A stretch of DNA of 24,487 nucleotides from contig JACVCM010000047.1 in assembly GCA_016742125.1 (NCBI GenBank), positions 1 through 24,487 of the forward strand, read 5' to 3'. Within the stretch, counting starts at the first letter, position 1; the number at the start of each line of letters is the position of its first letter. Positions 7,443 to 14,676 of this stretch are shown here, one piece after another. The notes under the pieces are model-generated. The model had not been told where the DNA came from. It did no database searches and saw nothing but the letters and a program-made list of their open reading frames with translations. This DNA comes from Sphingomonadaceae bacterium. Lineage in GTDB: Bacteria; Pseudomonadota; Alphaproteobacteria; Sphingomonadales; Sphingomonadaceae. The position numbers and the translations under genes were made by a program.

Positions 7443-8404
7443 CCGGCAGAAAACCACAGAAACCGCAAACCATCCTGCTTGTTACCGGCTTGTCAGGGGC
7501 CGGAAAGTCGACCGTCCTGAAAACGCTGGAAGATATGGGTTGGGAAGCAGTGGATAATTTTCCGATCCGGTTGGCCGGACCTTTGCTGGACATCCCGACG
7601 ACCGGAGGCCGCTCCGGTCCAGCCGTACCGCTGGCGCTTGGATTCGATAGCCGGACACGCGGGTTCAAGGTCGAGCAGCTTATCAAGCAAATCAAGACTT
7701 TGCAGAAAAATCCGCAACTGAACATCATGACAATGTTCCTCGATTGTGCCGGCATGGAGATCGAGCGCCGCTATGCCGAAACGCGCCGCCGCCATCCGCT
7801 GGCCCAGGACCGGCCGGCGATTGACGGCATCGGCCTTGAGCGCATGATGATGGAGCCGCTGCGACGCTGGGCAGAAACCGTTATCGATACCACAAGGCTT
7901 TCGGCGAACGATCTACAGGCGGACATACGCGAGCGCTTCAGCGCCCAGGTAGCAGGTCACTCGACCGTGACCGTGACGAGTTTTGGCTTTTCCCGAGGCG
8001 TGCCGCACAATGCCGATCTCGTTTTCGATCTCCGCTTCCTGCGCAATCCGCATTGGGACAACATACTTCGGCCGATGACTGGTCTCGACCCCGAAGTATC
8101 TGCCTATGTCGAAGCGGACCCGGAATATGACGAAGCAATCGCGAAAATAAAGGATTTGCTTGGCTTTCTCCTCCCGCTCTACGATTCGCAGGGGAAGGCC
8201 TATGTCAATATCGCATTCGGCTGCACTGGCGGGCGTCACAGGTCGGTACATGTTGCCGAGGAGTTCGGCAAATGGTTGCGCGACGAAGGATTTTCCCCCA
8301 CTGTGGTCCACCGCAATCTGACGTCAAGACCGGTTGACGCGCTCGAAGGGCCTGCTAACGGCGCCAACACGAAAAAGACAAGACGGGGTGGCAAGAGTAC
8401 ATGA
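7439..8404 (+). CDS. rapZ: RapZ (YvcJ) nucleotide-binding regulator
   Basis: In E. coli RapZ is an RNA adapter that steers GlmZ to RNase E and senses glucosamine-6-phosphate; in alphaproteobacteria the target is not established. The 321-residue protein has the Walker A G-L-S-G-A-G-K-S (17-24), D-N-F-P near 39-42, the central C-A-G-M-E region, and the C-terminal core with F-G-C-T-G-G-R-H-R-S-V. It is longer than the ~284-residue E. coli protein, and its extra tail ends in a basic cluster (T-K-K-T-R-R-G-G-K) comparable in place with the basic RNA-binding end of E. coli RapZ. That tail also overlies the ribosome site of the next gene, so its sequence may be partly forced. It overlaps both neighbours by 4 bases. 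Confidence 0.95.
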   Translation: MTGRKPQKPQTILLVTGLSGAGKSTVLKTLEDMGWEAVDNFPIRLAGPLLDIPTTGGRSGPAVPLALGFDSRTRGFKVEQLIKQIKTLQKNPQLNIMTMFLDCAGMEIERRYAETRRRHPLAQDRPAIDGIGLERMMMEPLRRWAETVIDTTRLSANDLQADIRERFSAQVAGHSTVTVTSFGFSRGVPHNADLVFDLRFLRNPHWDNILRPMTGLDPEVSAYVEADPEYDEAIAKIKDLLGFLLPLYDSQGKAYVNIAFGCTGGRHRSVHVAEEFGKWLRDEGFSPTVVHRNLTSRPVDALEGPANGANTKKTRRGGKST

Positions 8405-8805
8405 TCGGTTTGATTTTGGTCACGCATGGCAGGCTGGCGGAAGAGTTTCTCGTCGCGCTGGAACATGTTGTTGGCCCGCAAAAGCAGGTGGCAACGATCT
8501 GTATCGGGCCGCATGACGACATGGAAAGTCGCCGCAAGGAAATTGCCGCCGCCATCAAGCGCGTTGAAAGCGGTAAAGGTGTCATCATTCTTACCGATCT
8601 GTTCGGTGGCACGCCATCGAACCTTTCGATCTCGCTACTCGACGCGGGCCGGGTCGAGGTAATTGCGGGCGTCAATTTGCCAATGCTGATCCGACTGGAC
8701 AGCGCCCGCAAGAACATGGATGTCCGGGACGCGGTGGCCGCTGCGAGAGAGGCAGGCCGCAAATATATCAGCGTGGCATCCGAAGTGCTGGAGGCATCGC
8801 GGTGA
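8401..8805 (+). CDS. PTS EIIA component, mannose family
   Basis: The 134-residue protein is a lone EIIA of the mannose (Man) class. Phosphoacceptor His9 stands in V-T-H-G-R at the end of the first strand, and the family loop L-T-D-L-F-G-G-T-P-S-N is intact. It should accept phosphate from HPr-His17. With no EIIB, EIIC or EIID nearby it is probably a regulatory rather than transport subunit, as in the related clusters of rhizobia. The ATGA overlap with rapZ and the GTGA overlap with the HPr gene suggest coupled translation of all three. Confidence 0.93.
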   Translation: MIGLILVTHGRLAEEFLVALEHVVGPQKQVATICIGPHDDMESRRKEIAAAIKRVESGKGVIILTDLFGGTPSNLSISLLDAGRVEVIAGVNLPMLIRLDSARKNMDVRDAVAAAREAGRKYISVASEVLEASR

Positions 8806-9080
8806 CGCGGGTCAGCCGTCCCGTTACGATCGTGAACCAAAAGGGACTGCATGCGCGGGCCAGCGCCAAATTTGTAACCTTTGTCAGTCGCCTGCCAGAC
8901 GGCGTCAGGGTCGAGGTCGAAAAGGACGGACAATGCGTCACCGGTACGTCGATCATGGGACTGATGATGCTTGGCGCAGCCAAAGGCAGTGAGATTACCG
9001 TCCACGTCGAAGGCGAACAGGCAGATATGGCGTTAGAGAAATTGGTGGGTTTGGTGGTCGACGGTTTCGGCGAAGATTAG
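8802..9080 (+). CDS. HPr phosphocarrier protein
   Basis: This 92-residue HPr carries the active-site motif G-L-H-A-R-A-S (His17), which takes phosphate from EI, and the regulatory motif S-I-M-G-L-M-M-L-G with Ser50, equivalent to Ser46 of Bacillus HPr and the expected target of the HprK in the same operon. It therefore has both phosphorylation sites. The GTG start overlaps the EIIA stop. No EI gene lies in the window, so the EI must be encoded elsewhere, probably the nitrogen-type PtsP. An 11-base gap separates it from the next gene. Confidence 0.95.
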   Translation: MTRVSRPVTIVNQKGLHARASAKFVTFVSRLPDGVRVEVEKDGQCVTGTSIMGLMMLGAAKGSEITVHVEGEQADMALEKLVGLVVDGFGED

Positions 9081-9091
9081 GACCAAGATCG

Positions 9092-9895
9092 ATGCGCCGG
9101 GAGATTACCGGATTTTCCAATCCGCTGTTGAAAGAGGTCCGCAGCCTTCGCGAGAAAAAACTTCGCAAGCGCGCAGGCAAATTTCTTGCCGAGGGGTTGC
9201 GCATCATGACCGAAGCGCGCGACGCAGGCTTCCTCCCGGAAATGCTGTTTCGCGTCAGGGACCGGGAAGTGCATGCCCTGGAGATCGCGCTTGAATCTGC
9301 TGTGCTGTCCGCAGGCGGCGATATCATCGAGACCACTGCGGAGATCATGTCCAAATTGTCCGGTAAGGACAATCCGCAGGCGGTGGTCGGCGTCTATCGA
9401 GACCATGGCACCGCACTTGCGGAAATTGACAGAACAAGCGCACCTATCTGGTTGATCGCGCAGGCGATGCGGGATCCGGGCAATCTGGGCACGATGCTGC
9501 GCACCGGCGATGCTGTCGGCGCTGGCGGATTGTTCCTCATTGACGATTGCACCGACCCCTTTTCCGTCGAGTCGGTCCGCGCGAGTATGGGGGCAATTTT
9601 CACGCAGAAGATCGTCCAGTGTCGATGGACCGAATTTGTCGAATGGCTTCGCAGGGGGGACGGCCAGCTCGTGGGTACGAGCCTCCAAACCGACACCGAC
9701 TATCAGGCGGCGACCTATGTGGCGCCATGCTTCATCGTCACAGGCAACGAGGCACAGGGTCTTCCTGAAGAATATGAGGCGGCATGCGACCTGCTGGTCA
9801 AAATGCCAATGCGGGGAAAGGCCGACAGCCTGAACGCGGCAGTTGCGACTGCAGTGATGGCTTATGAAGTGTTAAACCAGTTCCGCCGGAATTGA
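9092..9895 (+). CDS. SpoU/TrmH-family (SPOUT) RNA 2'-O-methyltransferase
   Basis: The 267-residue enzyme has an N-terminal substrate-binding domain (I-T-G-F-S-N-P-L-L-K-E-V-R-S-L and K-F-L-A-E-G, residues 5-32) and a C-terminal knotted SAM-binding domain. The latter shows motif 1 D-P-G-N-L-G-T-M-L-R-T-G-D-A near 128-141, motif 2 V-T-G-N-E-A-Q-G-L-P near 216-225, and motif 3 M-R-G-K-A-D-S-L-N-A-A-V near 240-251. Such enzymes methylate ribose in rRNA or tRNA (RlmB/TsnR-like); the exact target cannot be read. AGGA stands 8 bases before the ATG. It is the last gene of the chvI operon, where rhizobia usually have other genes. Confidence 0.9.
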   Translation: MRREITGFSNPLLKEVRSLREKKLRKRAGKFLAEGLRIMTEARDAGFLPEMLFRVRDREVHALEIALESAVLSAGGDIIETTAEIMSKLSGKDNPQAVVGVYRDHGTALAEIDRTSAPIWLIAQAMRDPGNLGTMLRTGDAVGAGGLFLIDDCTDPFSVESVRASMGAIFTQKIVQCRWTEFVEWLRRGDGQLVGTSLQTDTDYQAATYVAPCFIVTGNEAQGLPEEYEAACDLLVKMPMRGKADSLNAAVATAVMAYEVLNQFRRN

Positions 9896-9904
9896 CGCCG
9901 TTCA

Positions 9905-9933
9905 TTGCCGGTTCGCTTTTGGGACGTTAGCGT
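9905..9933 (+). promoter_or_regulatory. Promoter of the lipoprotein gene (TTGCCG-17-TAGCGT), predicted leaderless
   Basis: TTGCCG (9905-9910) and TAGCGT (9928-9933) are 17 bases apart, and the -10 ends exactly six bases before the ATG at 9940. No Shine-Dalgarno sits at a usable distance. The geometry is identical to that of chvI and psd. Confidence 0.45.
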
Positions 9934-9939
9934 ATCGCA

Positions 9940-10311
9940 ATGCACAGACTCGCTTTGCTCATCGCCCCAGCCCTGGCCTTGACCGCGTGCCAGACCGTTC
10001 CCGAAGCTGACCCTGCCGGGCCAGCACCCTATAAGGCAGCGGGCACCGAACCTTTTTGGGGACTTTCGATTGAAACATCCGGAATGACATTCAGTCGTGC
10101 AGGCGAACGCGATGTGCGCGTTTCCGGTCACGAAGCGCGTCCGAGTTTCAACGGATGGCGCTATGTCTCCGATCGCATCATCGCTGATATCACTTTCGTG
10201 CAATGCAGCGACGGGATGAGCGACAATGTGTATAAGGATAGCGTAACTGTCATCGTCGACGGTAAAACATATAAAGGCTGCGGCGGAGGCGTTGTTGCCT
10301 CCACGCGTTAA
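9940..10311 (+). CDS. Small lipoprotein, COG3650-like
   Basis: The 123-residue precursor has a lipoprotein signal with the lipobox L-T-A-C (Cys17), so it should be lipidated and envelope-anchored. After the anchor come family-like motifs: A-A-G-T-E-P-F-W-G-L-S-I-E (about residues 34-46) and C-S-D-G-M-S-D-x-x-Y ... V-x-V-D-G-K-x-Y-x-G-C-G-G near the C-terminus. This matches a widespread proteobacterial family (COG3650-like) of unknown function. Two late cysteines (C88 and C108, approximate numbering) may form a disulfide. Its TAA stop is followed directly, with no spacer, by the stop of the convergent rmuC. Confidence 0.82.
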   Translation: MHRLALLIAPALALTACQTVPEADPAGPAPYKAAGTEPFWGLSIETSGMTFSRAGERDVRVSGHEARPSFNGWRYVSDRIIADITFVQCSDGMSDNVYKDSVTVIVDGKTYKGCGGGVVASTR

Positions 10312-11643
10312 TCACTCATTCGCAGCCTTGTCGGAAAGCCTCTGCGTGTCCGCCTCACCATAGCGGGGCAAAGCCTCGACCGCGCCAATCTCCTCAAGTG
10401 GTCGCTGACCCGTTTCGATATTGAGTTCAGCAAACCGCCGACCCGTGGACATCACATTGCGTTCAAAACTGCCCACGAACTTGTTGTAATTGTTCACCGC
10501 TGACGTCAGCCCGCTGCCGACCGACTTCAGGTGCTGCGCCGCGACCGCCAGCCGATCGTACATCTCCTTGCCCAGCTGACCTATCTGCTTCGCTTCGCGT
10601 GCCAGTCCTTCTTGCCGCCACACGCTAGCCACCGTCCGGGCGATAGCCACCAAATTGGTCGGTGTCGCCAGGAGAACCTTCTTTTCGAAGGCCAAATCCC
10701 ACAAATCCGGCTGATGCTCCAATGCTGCTGCAAGAAAATGCTCGCCGGGTACGAACATGATGACATAGTCGGGCGCTTCGTTGAACTGGTCCCAATAGGC
10801 CTTGCGCGACAAACCCTCGATATGCGTGCGCATCGAAGCGGTGTGACGCGCCATTGCCGCCTGCCGAGGCAGATCGTCGTCGGCATTGAATGCGTCCTGA
10901 TAATCGTTGAGCGAAACCTTGGCATCGATCACCAGCTTGCGCCCGCCCGGTATGTTGATCACTGCATCGGGGCGTAACCGTCCGTCCTCAGTCCCTACAG
11001 TCGTTTCCGTTACGAAATCGACATGTTCGGCCAGTCCGCAGCTTTCGAGTACATTTTTAAGCTGCTGCTCGCCCCAACGCCCGCGCGCCTTGGGCGCGTT
11101 GCGCAAGCTGTTGACCAGCCGTGCCGCTTCCTCGCGAACCTGTTGCTGCCCGGCCTTCATCTCGCCGATCAGCCCCTGCAGATTGCCATAGGCCTCAACG
11201 CGCTCGCGCTCGATCTTGCCGACCTGCTCTTCATAGGCCTTGAGCCGTTCACCTACCGGCGAAAGAAGTTGCTTCAGTCGTTCCTCATTCTTCTCACCAG
11301 CCTGGTGAAAGCGCTCATCTGCGCGTTGCAGGAATGCTGTCTGCGCTTCGCCCAATATCTTCTGCCCGATCTCGCCAAAGTGTGCAGACAGCATCTCCTT
11401 GGCCTCGGCCAAAGCCGCTTTTTGGGCCTCGAACGAACGCTCACGTTCTTCGAGTGCCGTTTCAATCTCTACAACGCGCAGCCGCGCCTCATCCCGCTCT
11501 TCGGCAACCCCGTTTAGCGACAGCCGCAGACTCGCAACGGTCTCGGCTCCCCCTGTCGCGCTCTTTCCGCCCAGAACCCAGCCTACAGCCAGTCCCAAGA
11601 GTAGCGCTATGACGGCAACTATAACGGCAACTAATGGCTCCAA
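10312..11643 (-). CDS. rmuC: RmuC-family DNA recombination protein
   Basis: RmuC limits recombination at inverted repeats and has a predicted nuclease-like fold. The 443-residue protein has an N-terminal membrane anchor (residues ~4-26), a charged coiled coil (~40-170), then the RmuC domain with R-G-R-W-G-E-Q-Q-L near 188-196, P-D-A-V-I-N-I-P-G-G-R-K-L-V-I-D-A-K-V-S-L and E-H-F-L-A-A-A. The start is a TTG at 11643 with GGAG seven bases before it; no in-frame ATG gives the membrane anchor. It lies 54 bases downstream of pssA and has a promoter of its own that begins at the pssA stop codon. Confidence 0.93.
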   Translation of the reverse strand: MEPLVAVIVAVIALLLGLAVGWVLGGKSATGGAETVASLRLSLNGVAEERDEARLRVVEIETALEERERSFEAQKAALAEAKEMLSAHFGEIGQKILGEAQTAFLQRADERFHQAGEKNEERLKQLLSPVGERLKAYEEQVGKIERERVEAYGNLQGLIGEMKAGQQQVREEAARLVNSLRNAPKARGRWGEQQLKNVLESCGLAEHVDFVTETTVGTEDGRLRPDAVINIPGGRKLVIDAKVSLNDYQDAFNADDDLPRQAAMARHTASMRTHIEGLSRKAYWDQFNEAPDYVIMFVPGEHFLAAALEHQPDLWDLAFEKKVLLATPTNLVAIARTVASVWRQEGLAREAKQIGQLGKEMYDRLAVAAQHLKSVGSGLTSAVNNYNKFVGSFERNVMSTGRRFAELNIETGQRPLEEIGAVEALPRYGEADTQRLSDKAANE

Positions 11644-11673
11644 TCCCGCACTCCATATCTAGAACGAATATGG

Positions 11674-11701
11674 AACATAGCCCCATGGGACTCTGCGTCA
11701 A
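11674..11701 (-). promoter_or_regulatory. rmuC promoter (TTGACG-16-TATGTT) overlapping the pssA stop
   Basis: On the minus strand TTGACG (11696-11701) includes the pssA TGA stop, and TATGTT (11674-11679) follows after 16 bases. Both boxes match the housekeeping consensus well. The predicted leader is about 25 bases and contains the GGAG used by the TTG start. Confidence 0.5.
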
Positions 11702-12462
11702 GTCGTTATCGCTGCTCGCCTCGCGCGTTTCACTTTTGCATAACCGACCATGCTGAACGGCAGCAACCCGACATAAACCAGGCTGGCCCCGATTAACGCC
11801 ACCCAGGGTGCCGCTATCAGCGTCGCTCCGAACAGCCCAACGCCAGCCAGAGCGAGGAAGCGGAAACTCGGGCGGACCTTGAGCGACCCCCAACTGAAGG
11901 TCGCGACGTTGGAAATCATCAACGCAGCCACAATCAGCAGCCAAGGCGCGACAATTCTGTAATCGCGTACCCACTCTGCGCCGGTTTCAAACCAGATTAG
12001 CATCGGTAACAGCGCCAGTCCCGCCCCAGGCGGAGACGGCACCCCCGTGTTGAACCCAGCGGATTTATGCGGCTGATGCTGGGTGTCGATCCGTGCGTTG
12101 AACCGCGCCAGCCTGAGCGCGGCGCACAGCACAAAGAAAACCGAGATTGTCCAGCCAAAACGAGGCATGTCCTGCATGACCCAGATATACAAAACCAACG
12201 CCGGCGTCGCCCCGAAGGCAATGACGTCCGACAGCGAATCCAGCTCTGCGCCAAAGCGGCTTTCGCCTTTCAGGAGCCGCGCAATCCGCCCGTCCATCGC
12301 GTCGAGCACGCCTGCGACCACAATCGCCGCCACCGCATTTTCCCAACGACCCTGCAGCGCGAACCAGGCACCGGACAAACCAGTGCAGAGTGCCAGGGCC
12401 GTGACTGCATTGGGTGCCAAAGCTCGAAGCGAAATGCCCGGGCGACTAACCTCGCTGTCCAT
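11698..12462 (-). CDS. pssA: CDP-diacylglycerol-serine O-phosphatidyltransferase
   Basis: The enzyme joins CDP-diacylglycerol and serine to phosphatidylserine in the inner membrane. The CDP-alcohol phosphatidyltransferase signature DGx2ARx8Gx3Dx3D is complete (Asp57, Gly58, Ala61, Arg62, Gly71, Asp75, Asp79). At 254 residues with several hydrophobic segments it is the membrane (PssA subclass II) form common in alphaproteobacteria, not the E. coli peripheral form. Its ATG overlaps the psd stop by one base (TGATG), so translation is probably coupled. Confidence 0.95.
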   Translation of the reverse strand: MDSEVSRPGISLRALAPNAVTALALCTGLSGAWFALQGRWENAVAAIVVAGVLDAMDGRIARLLKGESRFGAELDSLSDVIAFGATPALVLYIWVMQDMPRFGWTISVFFVLCAALRLARFNARIDTQHQPHKSAGFNTGVPSPPGAGLALLPMLIWFETGAEWVRDYRIVAPWLLIVAALMISNVATFSWGSLKVRPSFRFLALAGVGLFGATLIAAPWVALIGASLVYVGLLPFSMVGYAKVKRARRAAITT

Positions 12463-13196
12463 CAGTGCGCTACTGCGATCAGATCTTGGTCCACCCCAAG
12501 TTCCGCAATAACCGTTTCTCCTGCAATGCAGCGCTGTCCTTTGATAACGCGCGAGGCGGTTCCTTGCGGCAGGTAAACGTCGACGCGGCTACCAAAACGG
12601 ATCAGGCCGACCCGCTGACCGATCGCGACGCTATCGCCTTCCTTGACAAAGGCCACGATGCGCCGTGCTACCAACCCCGCAATCTGCGTAAAGCCGATAC
12701 GAACACCGTCGCTGCGTTCGACAAGGAAATGCTGGCGCTCATTTTCGTCGCTTGCCTTGTCGAGATCGGCATTGAGGAATTTGCCCGCGATATAGACAAC
12801 ACGCTTGATCGTCCCGCGAATGGGCGTGCGGTTGATGTGGACGTCGAACACACTCATGAAAATCGACACGCGGGTCATCGGCTGATCACCCAACCCGTCC
12901 GGCCCGCGCAACTCAGGCGGCGGCGGTACACGTTCGATCAGCGTGACCAGTCCGTCGGCAGGGGCGACAACAAATCGATCATCGGTAGGTGTAGCCCTTG
13001 CAGGATCGCGAAAGAAAGCCAGCGTCCACGCGGTCACAGCCGCCATGGGCCAAGCGAGCGTCTCCCACGCCATGAAAGCGAAGAATAAGGTGATGCCTCC
13101 GGCTATCAGGCCAAATTTGCGGCCTTCTGGATGGACGGGAGGAAAAGACCACTTTGCGACCCCGGTGCCCCGGTTGGTAAGTTCTTGTCTGCTCAT
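12462..13196 (-). CDS. psd: Phosphatidylserine decarboxylase proenzyme
   Basis: Psd decarboxylates phosphatidylserine to phosphatidylethanolamine and matures by self-cleavage to form a pyruvoyl group. The cleavage motif here is F-G-S-R (Gly202-Ser203), the short-form equivalent of LGST, leaving a ~42-residue alpha chain. Residues ~28-62 hold hydrophobic membrane segments, followed by A-F-F-R-D-P; V-S-I-F-M-S-V-F-D-V-H-I-N-R-T-P carries the family histidine region. Length (244) suits the archaeal/alphaproteobacterial type. It is first in the psd-pssA pair, so the substrate-making and substrate-using enzymes are translated together. Confidence 0.95.
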   Translation of the reverse strand: MSRQELTNRGTGVAKWSFPPVHPEGRKFGLIAGGITLFFAFMAWETLAWPMAAVTAWTLAFFRDPARATPTDDRFVVAPADGLVTLIERVPPPPELRGPDGLGDQPMTRVSIFMSVFDVHINRTPIRGTIKRVVYIAGKFLNADLDKASDENERQHFLVERSDGVRIGFTQIAGLVARRIVAFVKEGDSVAIGQRVGLIRFGSRVDVYLPQGTASRVIKGQRCIAGETVIAELGVDQDLIAVAH

Positions 13197-13202
13197 CTAG
13201 CC

Positions 13203-13231
13203 TAACTAGGCGGTAGGGCCTGATGTTACAA
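13203..13231 (-). promoter_or_regulatory. psd promoter (TTGTAA-17-TAGTTA), predicted leaderless
   Basis: On the minus strand TTGTAA (13226-13231) and TAGTTA (13203-13208) are 17 bases apart, and six bases (GGCTAG) lie between the -10 and the ATG at 13196. The expected start is the A of the ATG. The -10 lies in a small dyad (GCCTA-AC-TAGGC, 13199-13210), which might be an operator. Confidence 0.5.
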
Positions 13232-13280
13232 CCGTTAGATGCCCTGCTCGGCGTCTATCCTGACAAATTCGGGCAGGCGG

Positions 13281-13308
13281 TTGAACATGCCGCAAATATT
13301 GCTATGGC
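13281..13308 (+). promoter_or_regulatory. Possible icd promoter (TTGAAC-16-TATGGC)
   Basis: TTGAAC (13281-13286) and TATGGC (13303-13308) are 16 bases apart and predict a leader of ~37 bases before the icd ATG. The 155-base psd-icd gap is the only place for an icd promoter, but a frame is open through this stretch and weaker alternatives exist. Confidence 0.4.
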
Positions 13309-13333
13309 ACCGCTCGAACAACAACCTTCCCAA

Positions 13334-13348
13334 TGGAAAGCGTTTCCA
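13334..13348. promoter_or_regulatory. Dyad TGGAAA-GCG-TTTCCA directly before the icd start
   Basis: Two perfect 6-base arms around a 3-base centre end three bases before the icd ATG. The left arm contains GGAA, the only Shine-Dalgarno-like element, so an RNA hairpin would mask it. As DNA it resembles a LacI/GalR-family operator (central CG, TGxAA arm). Either role is inference. Confidence 0.4.
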
Positions 13349-13351
13349 GAC

Positions 13352-14572
13352 ATGGCAAAAATCAAGGTGAAAAATCCGGTCGTTGAACTCGACGGCGACG
13401 AAATGACCCGCATCATCTGGGAATGGATCCGCGAACGGCTTATTCTTCCCTACCTTGATATAGACCTTAAATATTATGACCTTGGCGTCGAGCATCGCGA
13501 TGCCACCGACGATAGGGTGACGGTTGAATCCGCCAATGCGATCCGCGAATATGGCGTCGGGGTGAAATGCGCGACGATCACTCCCGACGAAGCCCGCGTC
13601 GAGGAATTTAACCTCAAAAAAATGTGGAAATCGCCGAACGGGACGATCCGAAATATTCTGGGCGGCGTCGTATTCCGCGAACCGATTGTCATCCAGAATG
13701 TCCCGCGGCTCATTCCCGGCTGGACCGATCCCATCGTTGTTGGACGCCATGCTTTTGGCGACCAGTATCGTGCGACCGACTATCTGGTTCCGGGCCCCGG
13801 AACGCTACGTCTTGTCTGGGATGGCGACGACGGCCGAACGATCGACGAGGAAGTATTCCGCTTCCCATCGGCAGGTGTTGCGATGGCCATGTACAATCTG
13901 GACGATTCGATCCGTGATTTTGCGCGCGCCTCGTTGAACTATGGCGTAAACCGCGAATGGCCGGTCTATCTGTCGACCAAGAACACCATCCTCAAGGCCT
14001 ATGACGGCCGCTTCAAGGATTTGTTCCAGGAAGTCTATGAAAATGAATTTGCCGCCAAGTTCAAGGAACTGGGCATTGTATACGAACATCGCCTGATCGA
14101 CGACATGGTCGCTTCCGCGCTCAAATGGTCGGGCAAATTCATCTGGGCGTGCAAAAACTATGACGGCGATGTGCAGTCGGACCAGGTGGCGCAAGGTTTT
14201 GGCTCGCTGGGCCTCATGACCTCGATCCTGATGACCCCCGACGGCAAGACTGTAGAGGCCGAGGCGGCACACGGAACAGTCACCCGCCATTATCGCCAGC
14301 ATCAGCAGGGTAAGGCAACGTCGACCAACCCCATCGCCTCGATCTTTGCGTGGACTGGCGGCCTCAAATTCCGTGGGAAGTTTGATGAAACGCCGGAAGT
14401 TACGCGGTTCGCCGAAACCTTGGAGCAGGTCTGCATCGAGACCGTCGAAGACGGGCACATGACCAAGGATCTGGCCATCCTGATTGGCCCTGATCAAGGC
14501 TGGGAAACGACTGAACAGTTTTTTGAAAGCGTGCGGTCGAATCTCGAAAAGAAAATGGGCAGCTGGCAATAA
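13352..14572 (+). CDS. icd: Isocitrate dehydrogenase (NADP), homodimeric type
   Basis: The enzyme oxidises isocitrate to 2-oxoglutarate and CO2 with NADP in the TCA cycle. The 406-residue protein begins M-A-K-I-K-V-K-N-P-V-V-E-L-D-G-D-E-M-T-R and has the substrate loop S-P-N-G-T-I-R-N-I-L-G-G (about 94-105), the G-R-H-A-F-G-D-Q-Y region and L-I-D-D-M-V-A (aspartates for the metal). This is the type shared with eukaryotic mitochondria rather than the E. coli type. The frame is open to 13223, but the extra 43 residues do not fit the family, so I take ATG 13352. A terminator hairpin follows the stop. Confidence 0.96.
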   Translation: MAKIKVKNPVVELDGDEMTRIIWEWIRERLILPYLDIDLKYYDLGVEHRDATDDRVTVESANAIREYGVGVKCATITPDEARVEEFNLKKMWKSPNGTIRNILGGVVFREPIVIQNVPRLIPGWTDPIVVGRHAFGDQYRATDYLVPGPGTLRLVWDGDDGRTIDEEVFRFPSAGVAMAMYNLDDSIRDFARASLNYGVNREWPVYLSTKNTILKAYDGRFKDLFQEVYENEFAAKFKELGIVYEHRLIDDMVASALKWSGKFIWACKNYDGDVQSDQVAQGFGSLGLMTSILMTPDGKTVEAEAAHGTVTRHYRQHQQGKATSTNPIASIFAWTGGLKFRGKFDETPEVTRFAETLEQVCIETVEDGHMTKDLAILIGPDQGWETTEQFFESVRSNLEKKMGSWQ

Positions 14573-14591
14573 CTGCGAAGTTTTCGTAATC

Positions 14592-14626
14592 GAAAGGCGC
14601 GGGACGGCAACGTTTCGCGCTTTTTT
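14592..14626 (+). terminator. Rho-independent terminator after icd
   Basis: AAAGGCGCG (14593-14601) pairs with CGCGCTTTT (14616-14624) over nine base pairs, one of them G-T, around a 14-base loop, and six T follow the GC core at once. It starts 20 bases after the icd stop and should separate icd from the antiporter gene. Confidence 0.65.
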
Positions 14627-14664
14627 CTTCTGGACCGCCCTTCCCTTCGCTTGAAGCCTGTGCC

Positions 14665-14670
14665 TAATAA
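14665..14670 (+). promoter_or_regulatory. Possible -10 box (TAATAA) six bases before the antiporter ATG
   Basis: TAATAA ends six bases before the ATG at 14677, the same spacing seen for chvI, psd and the lipoprotein gene, and no Shine-Dalgarno is present. No good -35 lies 16-18 bases upstream, so this is weaker. Confidence 0.3.
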
Positions 14671-14676
14671 GCAGCC

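Noticed and set aside
13223..13351. 43-residue N-terminal extension of icd
   Set aside because: The extension has no family match, whereas the MAKIKVKNPVVELDGDE start fits the normal N-terminus. The stretch more likely holds the icd promoter.
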